Shown: positions 34,396 to 46,525 of the stretch, one piece after another
Layout of the letters: each line of letters opens with the position of its first letter
Position numbering within the stretch: position 1 is the stretch's first letter
Assembly (NCBI GenBank): GCA_028829895.1
Contig: CM054177.1
Span: 48,926,164-48,990,163, forward strand
Length of the DNA stretch: 64,000 nucleotides
Direction of reading: 5' to 3'
DNA from: Sinotaia quadrata
Taxonomy: Eukaryota > Mollusca > Gastropoda > Architaenioglossa > Viviparidae
The notes under the pieces: generated by a model
The model's input: the letters and a program-made list of their open reading frames with translations, nothing else
The model's database searches: none
What the model was told of the DNA's origin: nothing
Program-made: the position numbers and the translations under genes

Positions 34396-36748
34396 CACTG
34401 GGCAACAACAAATTTGCTGTCAAAGATTTTTTGACGGATTTATGACAGTTTTATTATGCTGGATCCAAAAATGTTCAATCAAATCAACTTTTTTAGCTAT
34501 TTTTGATCAACGTTTTGATCTATTGCGACATTTTTTTTTTTTTACATATAAGGGTATTTTCTATTTATAGGATGTAAAATTCTTTCTTATTTCTTTAAAT
34601 AAACAAATTATAATTTGTTTTACATAATTATGAAGAGGTTACATAAGCTAATTTTTGAATAATTGATATAATTGATATTTTTCTTCTTTAGGTAAGGAAG
34701 TGGAATCGGCCAGAAGACATTGCAAAAATAAATCCGATGTATTTTGCTACATCTGCGGCGAAAACACTATTGTTCCTAAGAGGAATACAGCAATAGGTTT
34801 TATAAAGCGTGCATACCATGCTTATTTTGGTATAAAACTTGGTGATCAGGATAAAGTTTGGGCGCCACACATGGTATGCAAGACATGCACCGTGAATATT
34901 CGTCGTTGGACCAAGGTAAAGAAGAGTTGTCTGAAGTTTGGAATTCCTATGGTTTGGAGGGAACCGACAAACCATGTCACTGACTGCTACTTCTGCGCTA
35001 TTGATGTGACTGGCATTAACAGAAAAAACCGGAGCAACCTTAAGTATCCTAATCTTGAATCAGCACGTCGTCCAGTAGCTCACTGTGATGAAATTCCAGT
35101 ACCTGTCCCCGGAGAACTTACCGACATTAGTGAAGAAGATTTCTCTAGTGTTCAAGAATATTAAGAAGAAGAATTAGTGGTTCTTGTTGATGATATTCCA
35201 AATCCTTTTTCGCAAAAGGAGCTAAATGATCTAGTTCGTGACCTTAGCTTGTCAAAGTCATCTGCTGAACTGTTGGCATCCAGATTGAGGGGAAAAACGT
35301 CCTTTCTGACAGTGTTCGCATCACCTTCTACCGCAACAGACTTCAAGAGTTTTTTTCTCTACAGAGAAGAACCTGGTGTACTGTACAGAATTTGCGCAGC
35401 TTCTGCACAAGCTTGGAGTGCCACAGTATAAACCTGAAGATTGGAGATTGTTCATTGACAGCAGTAAGCGATCACTGAAACGTGTTCTCCTACACAATGG
35501 TAACCAGTTTGCCTTTGTACCTCTAGCACTAGCTCACTCGACTGCACTGAAGGAGAAGTATGAAGCAGTGAAGTACGTGCTGGAGAAAATTCGCAATGAT
35601 CAGCATGGATGGTTGGTTACTTTGTGTTGACCTGAAGATAGTAAACGTTTTGTTGGGACAACAGTCTGGATTCACCAAGTACCCGTGCTTTCTGTGCATG
35701 TGGGATAGTAGGGACAAAGCACAGTATTACAAAAAGCAGGAGTGGCCTGTATGGGAGGAATTGGTACCTTGCAAAGCAAAGAATCTCATAAACAACCTTC
35801 TGGTGGACAGAGACAAGATACTTTCCCCATCGCTGCACATTAAGCTTGGCTTAATCAAACAGTTCACCAAAGCTCTGGACAAGGATGGTGGCTGTTTCGC
35901 TAACTTGTGCCATGCTTTTCCAGGGTTGACCATTGAGAAGTTGAAAGCTGGCATTTTTGATGGTCCACAACTCCGTAAGCTAATCAGATATCCAGAGTTT
36001 GAAAACTCATTGAATGAATGGAACTGGAAGCGTGGAAGGCTTTTGTTTTCTGGTCGTGAAAAACTTTCTTGGCAACAATAAGGCCAGGAACTATGCAGAG
36101 CTTGTTGTCAATATGCTGACTGCTTTCAGAAACCTTGGATGCAACATGAGCATCAAAATGCATTACTTATTCTCACATATGGATCGGTTTCCTGAAAATC
36201 TGGGATCAATGAGCGACGAGCAAGGGGAGAGATTTCATCAGGATATGAAAGCGATGAAACCAGGTATCAGGGACGCTGGGATGCAGTCATGATGGCTGAT
36301 TACTGTTGGACTCTAAAATGAGACTGCTGAGCATTCTAGAAGTTCGAAGAGACGGAAGTTCATGCACTGAATTTTGAACAATGATGACCTAATATTGAAT
36401 TTATATGTACTTAGCGTTATCAATGTCTACTATTCAATGTACACTAATCAACTTTTGTAACATTTAATAAATGAATTGTGTTAGAAAACAATTTTTTTAA
36501 TTTAAATTATTTTTTTTAATTTAGAAACCTATTTTGGAAGAGAAATATTAACAAAAATTGCCTAATAATGTTACAAAAAATGTAATCGATTTAGCTATAA
36601 GATCGGATTTATTAAAATCGAATTAGATCAAAAACCTGTCCTGATTAATAAAAAATGGATGTCATTTTCAAATTTAGCAGTGCAAAATTATTCTAAATCA
36701 GTTGAAAAATCTTAGACACCTTTCAAAAAAATTTTTTGGGACACAGTG
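34396..36748 (+). mobile_element. CACTA-like DNA transposon, copy 1 (near full length)
   Basis: The 2353-bp element is bounded by an exact TTA duplication (34393-34395 and 36749-36751). The left end is CACTGGGCAACAACAAATTT and the right end, read inward on the minus strand, is CACTGTGTCCCAAAAAATTT (15 of 21 positions agree). Both arms go on to TGTC(T)AAGATTTTT. It carries a broken gene of the same family as the element at 61972-63399. CACTR ends plus a 3-bp duplication are typical of EnSpm/CACTA (CMC) transposons, though TWA targets also occur in PIF/Harbinger. Class is inferred from ends, not from a database match. Confidence 0.8.
34691..36370 (+). pseudogene. Transposase-like protein gene, multiple frameshifts
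   Basis: The reading frame begins after a splice-acceptor-like TTCTTCTTTAG (34690), with no ATG, so an upstream exon is likely. The N-terminal part has three C-x2-C pairs (CYIC, CKTC, CYFC), suggesting zinc-binding. An in-frame TAA is at 35162-35164. Frame changes occur near 35290, 35365, 35618, 36018 and 36258, and again before the end. The core holds WRLFIDSS (Asp codon 35457-35459), CVDLK (Asp 35629-35631), PCFLC (Cys 35686 and 35695), MHYLFSH (His 36161 and 36176) and SDEQGERFHQD (from 36212). I propose a DDE-type core. The protein belongs to a multi-copy invertebrate family that I recognise only as uncharacterised. Confidence 0.75.
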
Positions 36749-36751
36749 TTA

Positions 36752-37590
36752 TCACACAGGCTGCGTGTTTTTATGTTTTTTTTTTTTTAGAATGTTGTGT
36801 ATTTGTGACTTCTCAAGGATTGTGTATGCTTATAATTAATTTTACCCAAAGTATGGGTTTATAACTTCACATATTGACATTGTGTGTTTACATCTTTCCA
36901 GACACGGTGTTATTACTTTCACAGATGTTGGTGTTTTCACAAATACTGTTTTAACTTCGAGATTCACAGTGTGAGTGGGTATGTGTTTATAGATATACTA
37001 TCATGTGCAAAAGTACTCACAATTTTATTGCATCTAATAATGTACAAGTCAGGAACTTTAACTCCTGTATGTTTGCTATTAGACAGTTCACCATGCACTA
37101 CACTGTTGTTAACTGTGCCAAAGCAAAAAAAAACTTAAATAAACAGTAATACAGAAAAACAAACATTCTAGTGCGTGATTTAGAGACCCTCTTGTACCCT
37201 GCTTCCTTCCTGTCTGAGAATGTCATGAGCGCGCTTGTTCTTAACATTGCTCTCATTCTTTTCAGAAAGGTTTATATTCGACAATTTAACACTACAGAAA
37301 ATGTGTTGCATGCAGCAGTTAGATTCTTCAGAATATGATTTATGCACAACTTGCCTGATGATAAAACAAAATTGGGAGAATAGTAGATGGAATTTTAAAA
37401 ACTCTTTTTCATGAAGTTATTTTTCGTAAAAGGTTTTCCGAACGTTTTGATTTTCCAGGAGGGAAAAAAAAAAAGATCTACAAGCAGCAGTTAAACTTTT
37501 AAGAATGTTTTTATGAATCTCTAAAATGCTAAGAAAACGTTTTCAAACAACAGTTACTTGTTTATCTTCTTCCAAGAAATGTATTATGTT
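36752..37590. other. Diffuse ~35-bp degenerate repeats, no gene
   Basis: From about 36750 to 36970 segments such as GTGTGTTTA/ATAACTTCACA and CACAGTGT recur loosely, suggesting an old array beside the transposon. The rest is AT-rich with no feature. Confidence 0.4.
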
Positions 37591-38125
37591 CATAATTTAC
37601 ATCGAGTCCTCCCCTGGCTAATGTATTCATTGCATCGTCCCCGGGCTAAAGTATTCATTGCATCATCTCCTGGCTATTGTATTCATTGCATCATATCCTG
37701 GCTATTGTATTCATTGCATCATCTCCTGGCTATTGTATTCATTGCATCATCTCCTGGTTAATGTATTCATTGCATCATCTCCTGGCTAATGCATTCAATG
37801 TATCATCTCCTGGCTAATGCATTCAATGTATCATCTCCTGGCTAATGTATTAATTGCATCATTCCCTCGTTAGTGTATTAATTGCATCATTCCCTCGTTA
37901 GTGTATTAATTGCATCATTCCCTCGTTAATGTATTAATTGCATCATTCCCTAATGTATTCACTACAACCTCCCCATCACTTCTTCAACGCGTCATCCCCT
38001 TGCCAATGTATTCGCTACAAACTTTCTACCTCGTTAATCACACCTCCTCCCCCGCTAATGTATTGACTATAAATACTCTCTCTTTCTTCGTTCATTGCAC
38101 TATTCCCTCGCCAATGTATTCTTTA
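37590..38125. repeat. ~28-bp minisatellite, about 17 copies
   Basis: Units of CATTGCATCATCTCCTGGCT plus ATTGTATT. Right-hand units change to TTCCCTCGTTAATGTATTAA and become irregular. Confidence 0.92.
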
Positions 38126-38154
38126 CCTAGTATCCAAGCCCGTATAAGTATGCA

Positions 38155-38280
38155 GTAGTCATGTGACAGAGCGTAAACTGGTCTTGGAAGACGACAGTTT
38201 TCATACCATTTAAAGTGCGGTAGTCACGTGACAGCATGAAATTGGTCTTGAAAGACGACAGTTTTCATACTTAGATTGTG
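38155..38280. repeat. 65-bp tandem duplication
   Basis: GTAGTCATGTGACAG / GTAGTCACGTGACAG each precede TGGTCTTG(G/A)AAGACGACAG and TTTTCATAC. The second copy contains the E-box palindrome TCACGTGA. Confidence 0.85.
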
Positions 38281-38755
38281 TACTGTAAGATATACTTAGT
38301 GAATTTGCACCCGATGCTTAAAAGGCTTCTGGGGGTGTTCAATAATTTTAAACATGCTATATGAATAGAGACGAACAGTTTTGCACAAAAGGTCGAGCAC
38401 TCTGTAAACAGCAAGCTGTGAAGAACTAGTTATGTACGATTGGACAAAGTACGGGAAAATCCGCTGTGTGACGCTGTGTTTGAAACAAAAGGAACCATAA
38501 GTCTAAAACATTCAGCAACAGAGAAAGATTAATTTATTAGCAGTAATAATTTCACACAGTAACTACTGTCGCTTTATGACAAAACTTAGAATTTTTTGTT
38601 TGTTTGTTTGCGTTTTTAATCCATGTTCTATTACTAGACATAAAATTAATACTTGTTTAAATTTAAGAGTCAATTTGAATTTTAGAGAAGTTAAATGAAT
38701 TGGGTCAGCTACGAAATGCTATCTTTTATTATTAGTCAGTTTGATCTATTTCGCA
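38281..38755. other. AT-rich interval, no gene seen
   Basis: Nothing supported. Confidence 0.4.
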
Positions 38756-38759
38756 GAGT

Positions 38760-39850
38760 CTAGTATATTTCAAAGAATTGGATTCATCCAACATTTTACA
38801 TTTTCGTTACCCTTACACAAATGTATATTTCAAAGAACTGGATTTGTTCAGTATTTACATTCTCGTTATGTTACATAGTCTGGCATGTTTGACTTCTTTC
38901 ACATAATTCAAATGCTTTACACACTGTGGAATAGTTAATACAATCTGTTTTTGTGCATATTTAGAGTTTATAATCTAGTTTACTTCACACAGTCTAGTTT
39001 GCTTCTTTTGTCTCACACAATTTATACGCTAGTACGTTACGTTTGTCCCATTTAGTGTACAGTCTGTTTGCGTCACACAGACTAGTTAGCTTCGTTTATC
39101 TCACACACAGTCTAGTTAGCTTCGTTTATCTCACACACAGTCTAGTTTGCTTCGTTTATCTCACACACAGTCTAGTTTGCTTCACAATGTGTAGTACGTT
39201 ATGTTATACTCTCAACAGTTTTGTGTTCTTCATTCAATATAGTAAATTTTGTTTGTCTCAATCAGTTTAGTCTAGTTTGCTTCACACATTTATCATGGTT
39301 CGTCTTTCTCACAGTTTACAGTCTAGTTTGCTTCACACATTAAGCATGTTTCGTCTTTCTCACATAGTTTACAGTTTAGTTTGTTTCACAGAGTATAGTA
39401 TAGTTTGTCTCGCAGTTTATAATCTAGCTGCTTCACAGGGTGAATTATAATTTACAGAATTTGGTTTGACACAGCAAAAATATAATTTGCTTCACACATC
39501 TTTCCACATACACACTTTCAAATGTTTGTTGTGTCTCAATTTGTTTATATACTTTGCTACTAGAGATTAATATGTTTGATCCCATTTGTCTCACTCAATT
39601 TTGACAGTCTTGTTTGCCTGAAAAAAAGATTTATGTTTTGAAGTGGTTTGTCTCTCACAATTCACAGTCTATTTGCCTTGCACAGAGTAATGTCTAGCAT
39701 GATTTGTCTCACACACTTCACAGTCTATTTGCATTACACACACGAATATATCTCGTATGATTTTTCTCGTGCACTTTATAGTTTTGTATGCTTTACACAG
39801 ACCAAACTATACTTGTGTAGCTATATTGGAGATAACATATGTGACTTTTG
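38760..39850. repeat. Irregular ~30-40-bp repeat field
   Basis: The core CACACAGTCTAGTTTGCTTC recurs with TTTGTCTCACA/GTTTATCTCACA partners. The most regular block is 39060-39190 (about 35 bp, four copies); elsewhere units are diverged. Confidence 0.85.
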
Positions 39851-40065
39851 GGCAGTTTGATATGAGTCAGAAATAGCTCTTTAAGAGGCCACTTGTGATG
39901 TAGAACAAGTACTTTGACTTAGAAGCTAACATTAATATCTTTAACACATATTTGGCAGCCCAAATCAGTCATTTAATTGTTAATGTCCTCATGTGACCTA
40001 ACAGCAGTGAAACTGACGAACAGCAATTGAAAATGCTCTGAACAGTGTAATAATTACAAAATGGA

Positions 40066-40250
40066 ATAGCAGCCTGATATAAATCAGTAATATGTATACT
40101 GAATAATGTTGTGATATTTATTAAATCTTTGGTAGACACTGTAAGGAAATAGCAGCCTGATATAAATTAGTAATATGTATACTGAATAATGTTGTGATAT
40201 TTATTAAATCTTTGGTAGACACTGTAAGGAAATAGCAGCTTGATATAAAT
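40066..40250. repeat. 83-bp tandem repeat, 2.3 copies
   Basis: Starts at 40066, 40149 and 40232 (ATAGCAGCCTGATATAAAT). The third copy is truncated. Confidence 0.95.
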
Positions 40251-40259
40251 TAGTAATAC

Positions 40260-41555
40260 TGTTGTGGCAGTGAAAGAACACAAAGGCACTTGAAATGTTT
40301 TGAATGTAAAATGCAAACCTTGAACACGTTTATGAGAAGCCTCATGTGGAATAAACAATTTAAAATCAAACACTAAAAGACATTTTGGCATTTTGTTGTA
40401 TGAAATACAGCTCATTGTACAGTAATAAACAATGAATGTGATCAGATGTATTGAGAATTGTTTCCCCTTAAATCGTTATAACTCTTTAATAAGTCTATGT
40501 TTACCTGCTATGCAAGGTAGAAATCAATTTCTATATGTATGAGACATTTTAAGTGTTCGCAGCGCTTTGTTGCGTCCGGACCAAGCTGCCGACTCTCAGT
40601 TTGGCTCTCATTTCATCCTTAAAACTTTCTTTGAGTTTTAACCTCTTTCTTCCTACCCACCTTCCCTTACTGCTTTCACACACACCCTCCCAACCATCTC
40701 GCTTTACATCTACAGAATTATAAAAGCCTTTCTATGTCTGTTCATTTACATTTCACAGGAACTTATCATCTGACATCCGTTACCATTGAAAATAAGGAAA
40801 TACACTGTCTGCTTTTCTTGAATTTTCAGTCATTCGCTTTGACTGATCGTATCACTGGAACTACAAAGAAATTCGTATTCAAGGGAGTGATAAAAGATTG
40901 TGGTGTAACAGAATTCTAGCCAAATAATTCAATGTAATGCAAGGTGATCTTAATCTTACAAAGAGGTTTGCGTGTACAACAAATCACGTCGTCTGCATTT
41001 GAATAATGTTTCTTACTCCTCTTGCCAAACCCCCCAACACTGCGCACTGTGCATACAACCCCTCTCCCCCACACACTCATGCACACAACCATACACATAC
41101 ACACAAGCCACACACATGCACACAAACCACACACAAATAAGTACTTATATACAAGATACTTAGACTGCTAGTTGCACTTAGAAAGGAAATCGGCAGTGTT
41201 TACCATTACTAGTCCGTAATTTTTCCAAAGCATTTCAAGTGAGAGGCCTCAATATAACCCCGTGTTTCTGTCTTTGTGAATTACCTTTCCCTTATTTTAT
41301 TTTGTAGTGTCTCAAAAGTGGTCCGGATTGTACCAGGTCATTATTTTAAAAAACTAAGATTTTGGCAGCTGATGGAATGTGTGCATTAGTTTATCTGCAT
41401 CATCCAAATACCTCCCTCCCGCACGCTGATTTTCAGATTTGATACATATTCTAAGATAAGATTTAGCAAAATATCTAAATCAAGGAAGCGCTCAAACATT
41501 TTTCTGAGTTTTTCAAACATCTTATCTTCTTCCTGTTTCTTGTAACATTTGGATT
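40260..41555. other. Unique interval, no gene supported
   Basis: A CA-rich stretch lies at about 41065-41135. A 61-codon plus frame (40734-40919) has no recognisable domain. Confidence 0.35.
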
Positions 41556-42010
41556 GACAAGAATGTACATTGCAGTGTATGTGATAAAGAAAAGACAAAA
41601 ATGTACACTGCAATGTATGTGATAAAGAAAAGACAAGAGTGTACATTGCAGTGTATGTGATAAAGAAAAGACAAGAATGTACACTGCAATGTATGTGATA
41701 AAGAAAAGACAAGAATGTACACTGCAATGTATGTGATAAAGAAAAGACAAGAATGTAAACTGCAATGTATGTGATAAAGAAAAGACAAGAATTCACTGCA
41801 ATGTATGTGATAAAGAAAAGACAAGAATGTACATTGCAGTGTATGTAATAAAGAAAAGACAAGAATGTACATTGCAGTGTATGTGATAAAGAAAAGACAA
41901 GAATGTACATTGCAGTGTATGTAATAAAGAAAAGACAAGAATGTACATTACAGTGTATGTGATAAAGAAAAGACAAGAATGTAAACTGCAATGTATGTGA
42001 TAAAGAAAAG
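41556..42010. repeat. 38-bp minisatellite, 12 copies
   Basis: Units of ACAAGAATGTACATTGCAGT plus GTATGTGATAAAGAAAAG, with CACTGCAAT and GTAATA variants. Minus-strand frames up to 201 codons walk through all three phases because 38 is not divisible by three. Confidence 0.97.
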
Positions 42011-42050
42011 ATGACGTCACTGGGTACAACAGGGTCACGTCACTGGGTAC

Positions 42051-42131
42051 AACAGTCAGTTGTTTGAAATGACAACTCGCACGGTGTTGGGTCCTCCTCA
42101 TCATAACAATCCGTGACGGCATCACAAGTTG
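42051..42131 (-). other. Possible LDL-receptor class A exon fragment (weak)
   Basis: On the minus strand a pyrimidine-rich TTTTCTCCTTTGATAG ends just before 42131. The sequence that follows reads TCDAVTDCYDEEDPTPC. The spacing of Cys and the acidic run resemble the second half of an LDL-receptor class A repeat. No donor site or first half is visible; a stop follows at 42042-42040. It may be chance or a remnant exon. Confidence 0.2.
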
Positions 42132-42183
42132 CTATCAAAGGAGAAAATGTGGGAAAGTATCGAGTTCTGTTTTCGCCAAAGGT

Positions 42184-42213
<30 letters not shown>
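42184..42213. repeat. (CA)n microsatellite
   Basis: About 15 CA units. Confidence 0.95.
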
Positions 42214-42216
<3 letters not shown>

Positions 42217-42519
42217 GTGAACGATGCCGATAATCTTGCAAAAGGTATGTTCCGAGGTACGGATAATTATTCGCACAACACTCATCAACTCGTGTCACGA
42301 AGCCCCCCAGTGTCTCATTGACATTCCCTTCGCTTGGAGGCGCTGACCTGTCTGATATGCGAATCCCACCAATTGACAAGATTTAGTTGTAAAAGTTATC
42401 GAAAAGATTAAAATAAATCTCTTTTTATTGCATATATGTACTCCTTATTTTACAGTTAGTCGGATTTGAAAAAGAATCTCAATATCACTAGCATCTATGA
42501 AATGCTGAACACCGTGTTT

Positions 42520-43362
42520 TGTCCTACAGAATGGTAGAAGATGATTGCCAAAGATTGTGGGACAGGTGACACACGTTTGTCCTACAGAATGATAGAAGAT
42601 GATTGCCAAAGATTGTGGGACAGTGAGGGTGACATACATTTGTCCTACAGAATGGTAGAAGATGATTGCCAAAGATTGTGGGACAGGTGACACACGTTTG
42701 TCCTACAGAATGATAGAAGATGATTGCCAAAGATTGTGGGACAGGTGACACACGTTTGTCCTACAGAATGATAGAAGATGATTGCCAAAGATTGTGGGAC
42801 AGGTGACACACGTTTGTCCTACAGAATGATAGAAGATGATTGCCAAAGATTGTGGGACAGGTGACACACGTTTGTCCTACAGAATGATAGAAGATGATTG
42901 CCAAAGATTCTGGGACAGTGAGGGTGACATACATTTATCCTACAGAATGGTAGAAGATGATTGCCAAAGATTGTGGGACAGGTGACACACGTTTGTCCTA
43001 CAGAATGATAGAAGATGATTGCCAAAGATTGTGGGACAGTGAGGGTGACATACATTTGTCCTACAGAATGATAGAAGATGATTGCCAAAGATTGTGGGAC
43101 AGGTGACACACGTTTGTCCTACAGAATGATAGAAGATGATTGCCAAAGATTGTGGGACAGGTGACACACGTTTGTCCTACAGAATGATAGAAGATGATTG
43201 CCAAAGATTGTGGGACAGGTGACACACGTTTGTCCTACAGAATGATAGAAGATGATTGCCAAAGATTCTGGGACAGTGAGGGTGACATACGTTTGTCCTA
43301 CAGAATGATAGAAGATGATTGCCAAAGATTCTGGGACAGTGAGGGTGACATACGTTTCCTCA
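42520..43362. repeat. 58-bp minisatellite, about 14 copies, two unit types
   Basis: Type A (58 bp) has GTGGGACAGGTGACACACG; type B is slightly longer with GGGACAGTGAGGGTGACATA. Both share TTTGTCCTACAGAATGATAG and AAGATGATTGCCAAAGATT. Left to right the types are intermixed rather than in separate blocks. Confidence 0.97.
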
Positions 43363-44100
43363 CTTAGAGCTTCACGGGTGAAACCCAAGAGAGGGTCATC
43401 CCCAAAATTTCTTATTGTATGATAGCTGTCCTCAGTAAATGTCATTTCACTAAGATATTATATGCATTTGTGGAGTTAACTTTGCAGTGCATGGCACAGG
43501 TCTTCATTATCCCTACAGACCTTGTTTGGCGCCGTGATAGAAATTAGAAAAACTATAGGGGAGTTGCTTTTGGAAGACTATAAATTACATTGTGTCAGTT
43601 ATTATAAATTTCACAATATGTATTGGAGCATATGTAAGTGATGTGTATTATCTCTTGTGACAATGACTCTATAATTATGCACATTTCTGTAATTAAGCAC
43701 GATTTCTGTCTAGCCTTCTTGTAATATTAACTCTTTGTATATTATTCGTAATAAAAATTAAAACACTGACGTATAATTCAAATGAGCTTTGTCTATATAA
43801 TGTCTAATTATAAAAACGGTTATGTGATATTTGGATATATTTATTTCTCATTCTCCGTAATGTTCAAATAATGGCTCCTCCACGTTCTATGGCTTCTGTA
43901 AGTTATAAATAAATGCGGAATCAGAATGCTGCATTTGATATCTTTATCCTTAATATATATATTTAATTTTATAAGGCCTAACTATAATATGTAATATTTT
44001 CATTACCTTCATCACCATATCTGTCATCTCCAAGGTTATCTCTGGGTTATACAAAATATCGCCACAGCATCTTTCTGAATTGCGTGCTTTTTAACTAATG
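43363..44100. other. AT-rich interval, no gene seen
   Basis: Nothing supported. Confidence 0.4.
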
Positions 44101-44103
44101 CTT

Positions 44104-44185
44104 ATGTGTGTGTGTGTGTGTGTGTGTGCGCGTGCGTGCGTGCGTGCGTGCGTGTGTGTGTGTGCGTTTGTGTGTGTGTGTGTGC
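44104..44185. repeat. (GT)n / (GC)n microsatellite
   Basis: GT repeats with GCGT interruptions. Confidence 0.95.
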
Positions 44186-44870
44186 CAGTATATATGATAG
44201 ACGTGTATGTACGCGTGCTTGCGTGTGTGCTACATGCGTGTGCATGTGCATGGAGTATAAATAGTGACACATCTCAGGCTTGGAAGTAAACTTTCTTTTC
44301 TACGCCAAACCGGTTATAATTTTTTTAAATCGTTTTTAGAATGGGTAGCTTGGCTTCTCTGTTTCTTTTCGCAAGTTTTCCCAAGTCCCCCTTTCTGAAC
44401 GCTTTGGCTGTGATACCTATTTGTGCTCACTAGCCAGCAAAATATATTTTTGTCTTGCGTGAGTATTTACAGGGAAGCTGGCTTTTGCTACTTGCGATCT
44501 GAATGGGAGGTTTTGTTGTGTTTTTTTTTCAACCTACACGCATTGAAAAAACAACGAAAGTTATCAGATGTCATTCATTTGCACTGAATTATTACATTTA
44601 CAGCGTTGCAATTCTGTATTGGATTATTTTCTTCTCACTTTGGGCGCCCTCGTCTCGCCATGTTTGATGGCGTTATTGCCTTTGACGTTGCTTGTTTTCA
44701 GGGCAGGTAATTAGCGTTGCAAAACGGTGTCTCCTTTACTTCTGTTTATCCAACCCTTTACCTTGCTGTAATGCATCAGTGTGGAGGAGTGCAGAACAGG
44801 AGAATCGTACAGTAAAGTGCACGAGTGTGAGAAAGGTAGTATGTGTTGCAGCATAGAGAGAATGTGTTAA
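44186..44870. other. Unique interval, no gene seen
   Basis: Nothing supported. Confidence 0.4.
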
Positions 44871-44874
44871 GGCG

Positions 44875-45245
44875 TCGGGATTTAGAGTTTGAATGTAGAG
44901 TGTAGGGTTGAGCATAAGGTCAGGTGTAGAGTTTTAATGTAGAGTGTAGGGTTGAGCATAAGGTCAGGTGTAGAGTTTTAAAGTAGAGTGTAGGGTTGAG
45001 CATAAGGTCAGGTGTAGAGTTTTAAAGTAGAGTGTAGGGTTGAGCATAAGGTCAGGTGTAGAGTTTTAATGTAGAGTGTAGGGTTGAGCGTAAGGTCAGG
45101 TGTAGAGTTTTAATGTAGAGTGTAGGGTTGAGCATAAGGTCAGGTGTAGAGTTTTAATGTAGAGTGTAGGGTTGAGCATAAGGTCAGGTGTAGAGTTTTA
45201 ATGTAGAGTGTAGGGTTGAACATAAGGTCAGGTGTAGAGTTTTAA
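44875..45245. repeat. 44-bp minisatellite, 8 copies
   Basis: Units of TGTAGAGTTTTAATGTAGAG plus TGTAGGGTTGAGCATAAGGT and CAGG, very homogeneous. Confidence 0.95.
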
Positions 45246-45510
45246 TGCGTAGTAGAAATGTGTGGTAGAGTGTAGAGTTTTAATGCGTAGTAGAAATGTG
45301 TGGTAGAGTGTAAGTTTTAATGCGTAGTAGAAATGTGTGGTAGAGTGTAAGTTTTAATGCGTAGTAGAAATGTGTGGTAGAGTGTAAGTTTTAATGCGTA
45401 GTAGAAATGTGTGGTAGAGTGTAAGTTTTAATGCGTAGTAGAAATGTGTGGTAGTGTAGAGTTTTAATGCGTAGTAGAAATGTGTGGTAGAGTGTAGAGT
45501 TTGAATGTGT
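45240..45510. repeat. 37-bp minisatellite, 7 copies
   Basis: Units of AGTTTTAATGCGTAGTAGAA plus ATGTGTGGTAGAGTGTA. The half AGTTTTAATG...GTAGAGTGTA is shared with the preceding 44-bp array, so one array probably gave rise to the other. Confidence 0.95.
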
Positions 45511-45860
45511 TAATAAAGATGTATTAGTGTGGTAGATAATAATGTATTAGTGTGATAGTATAAGAGCTTAAGTGTGATACAGTGTATAGTTTTGAATGTG
45601 GTAAACTATAGTCTATGACTTTTTAGTACTGAGTTTGAATTTGTTATAATATAGTGTCTGAATGTTGTAGTGTACAGTTTGAGAGAGTGTGTATGAATTT
45701 GGTAAAGTTAGGGTATGAGTGTGGTAGAGTGTCAGATTATGAAATATGATTATGTTATAGAGTTAGTGTGTGACTGGTAGAGTGCCAGAGTATGAATGTT
45801 ACAGAGTTAGTGTGTTACTGGTAGAGTGCCAGAGTATGAATGCAGAATTGGAACGTGTGA
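45511..45860. repeat. Diffuse GTGTGGTAGAGT / GAATGT repeats
   Basis: Diverged tandem material continuing the two arrays to its left; a short regular block is at 45775-45840 (GTGACTGGTAGAGTGCCAGA). Confidence 0.7.
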
Positions 45861-46290
45861 GAAAGTAACGTGTGGGCGTGGCGACTGCAAGTATACGTTG
45901 GAACTCGGCAAAGTATAGGGCGTAGTTTGGTTGAGAACAGAGTTTGGGTGTGATACAACGCACACGATTAGCATCGCAGAGTGCACAGTCGGGTGTGGTA
46001 GGATGCGCAGTATGGGTATGGTGGACCCATAACGTAATCTGAAAGACAACCCAGGCGATCCTTTATCTGATCTCTGTTCATATATCTCACATTTTTAAAT
46101 CAGCTAGTCATTCTCTTTTCTCGTCTGAAATGGAAGAGTATAATAATCTATTAATTAAATGAGTGTAACACTAGAATAATTATTTTAAAAATTAGATGAA
46201 ATTAAATAAGAGCGGTAATGAAATATCTATCAAACTTACACAATTTACCATCTGATTCGAAAACTGACACATTTTCTAACAATTTCCAGA
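45861..46290. other. Unique interval, no gene seen
   Basis: An 80-codon minus frame (46049-45807) runs from the repeat edge and has no domain. Confidence 0.4.
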
Positions 46291-46316
46291 TGGATGGATG
46301 GATGGATGGATGGATG

Positions 46317-46401
<85 letters not shown>

Positions 46402-46525
46402 GTAGATAGATGGGCAGCTATGTGAGTAGGTAGGTGTGTGGGTAGGCGTATTTTTGGTAGATAGATGGGTGTGCAGGTAGGTAGGTGGGTGGGTAGGTAG
46501 ATAGATAGGTAGGTAGATGAATGGA
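46290..46525. repeat. (GGAT)n(AGAT)n and GGTA-type microsatellite
   Basis: GGAT units change to a long AGAT run (about 46318-46400), then to degenerate GTAG/GGTG units. Confidence 0.95.

Noticed and set aside
41386..41991. 201-codon minus frame rich in FSLSHTLQC
   Set aside because: The 38-bp array produces the same kind of peptide in all three minus frames.
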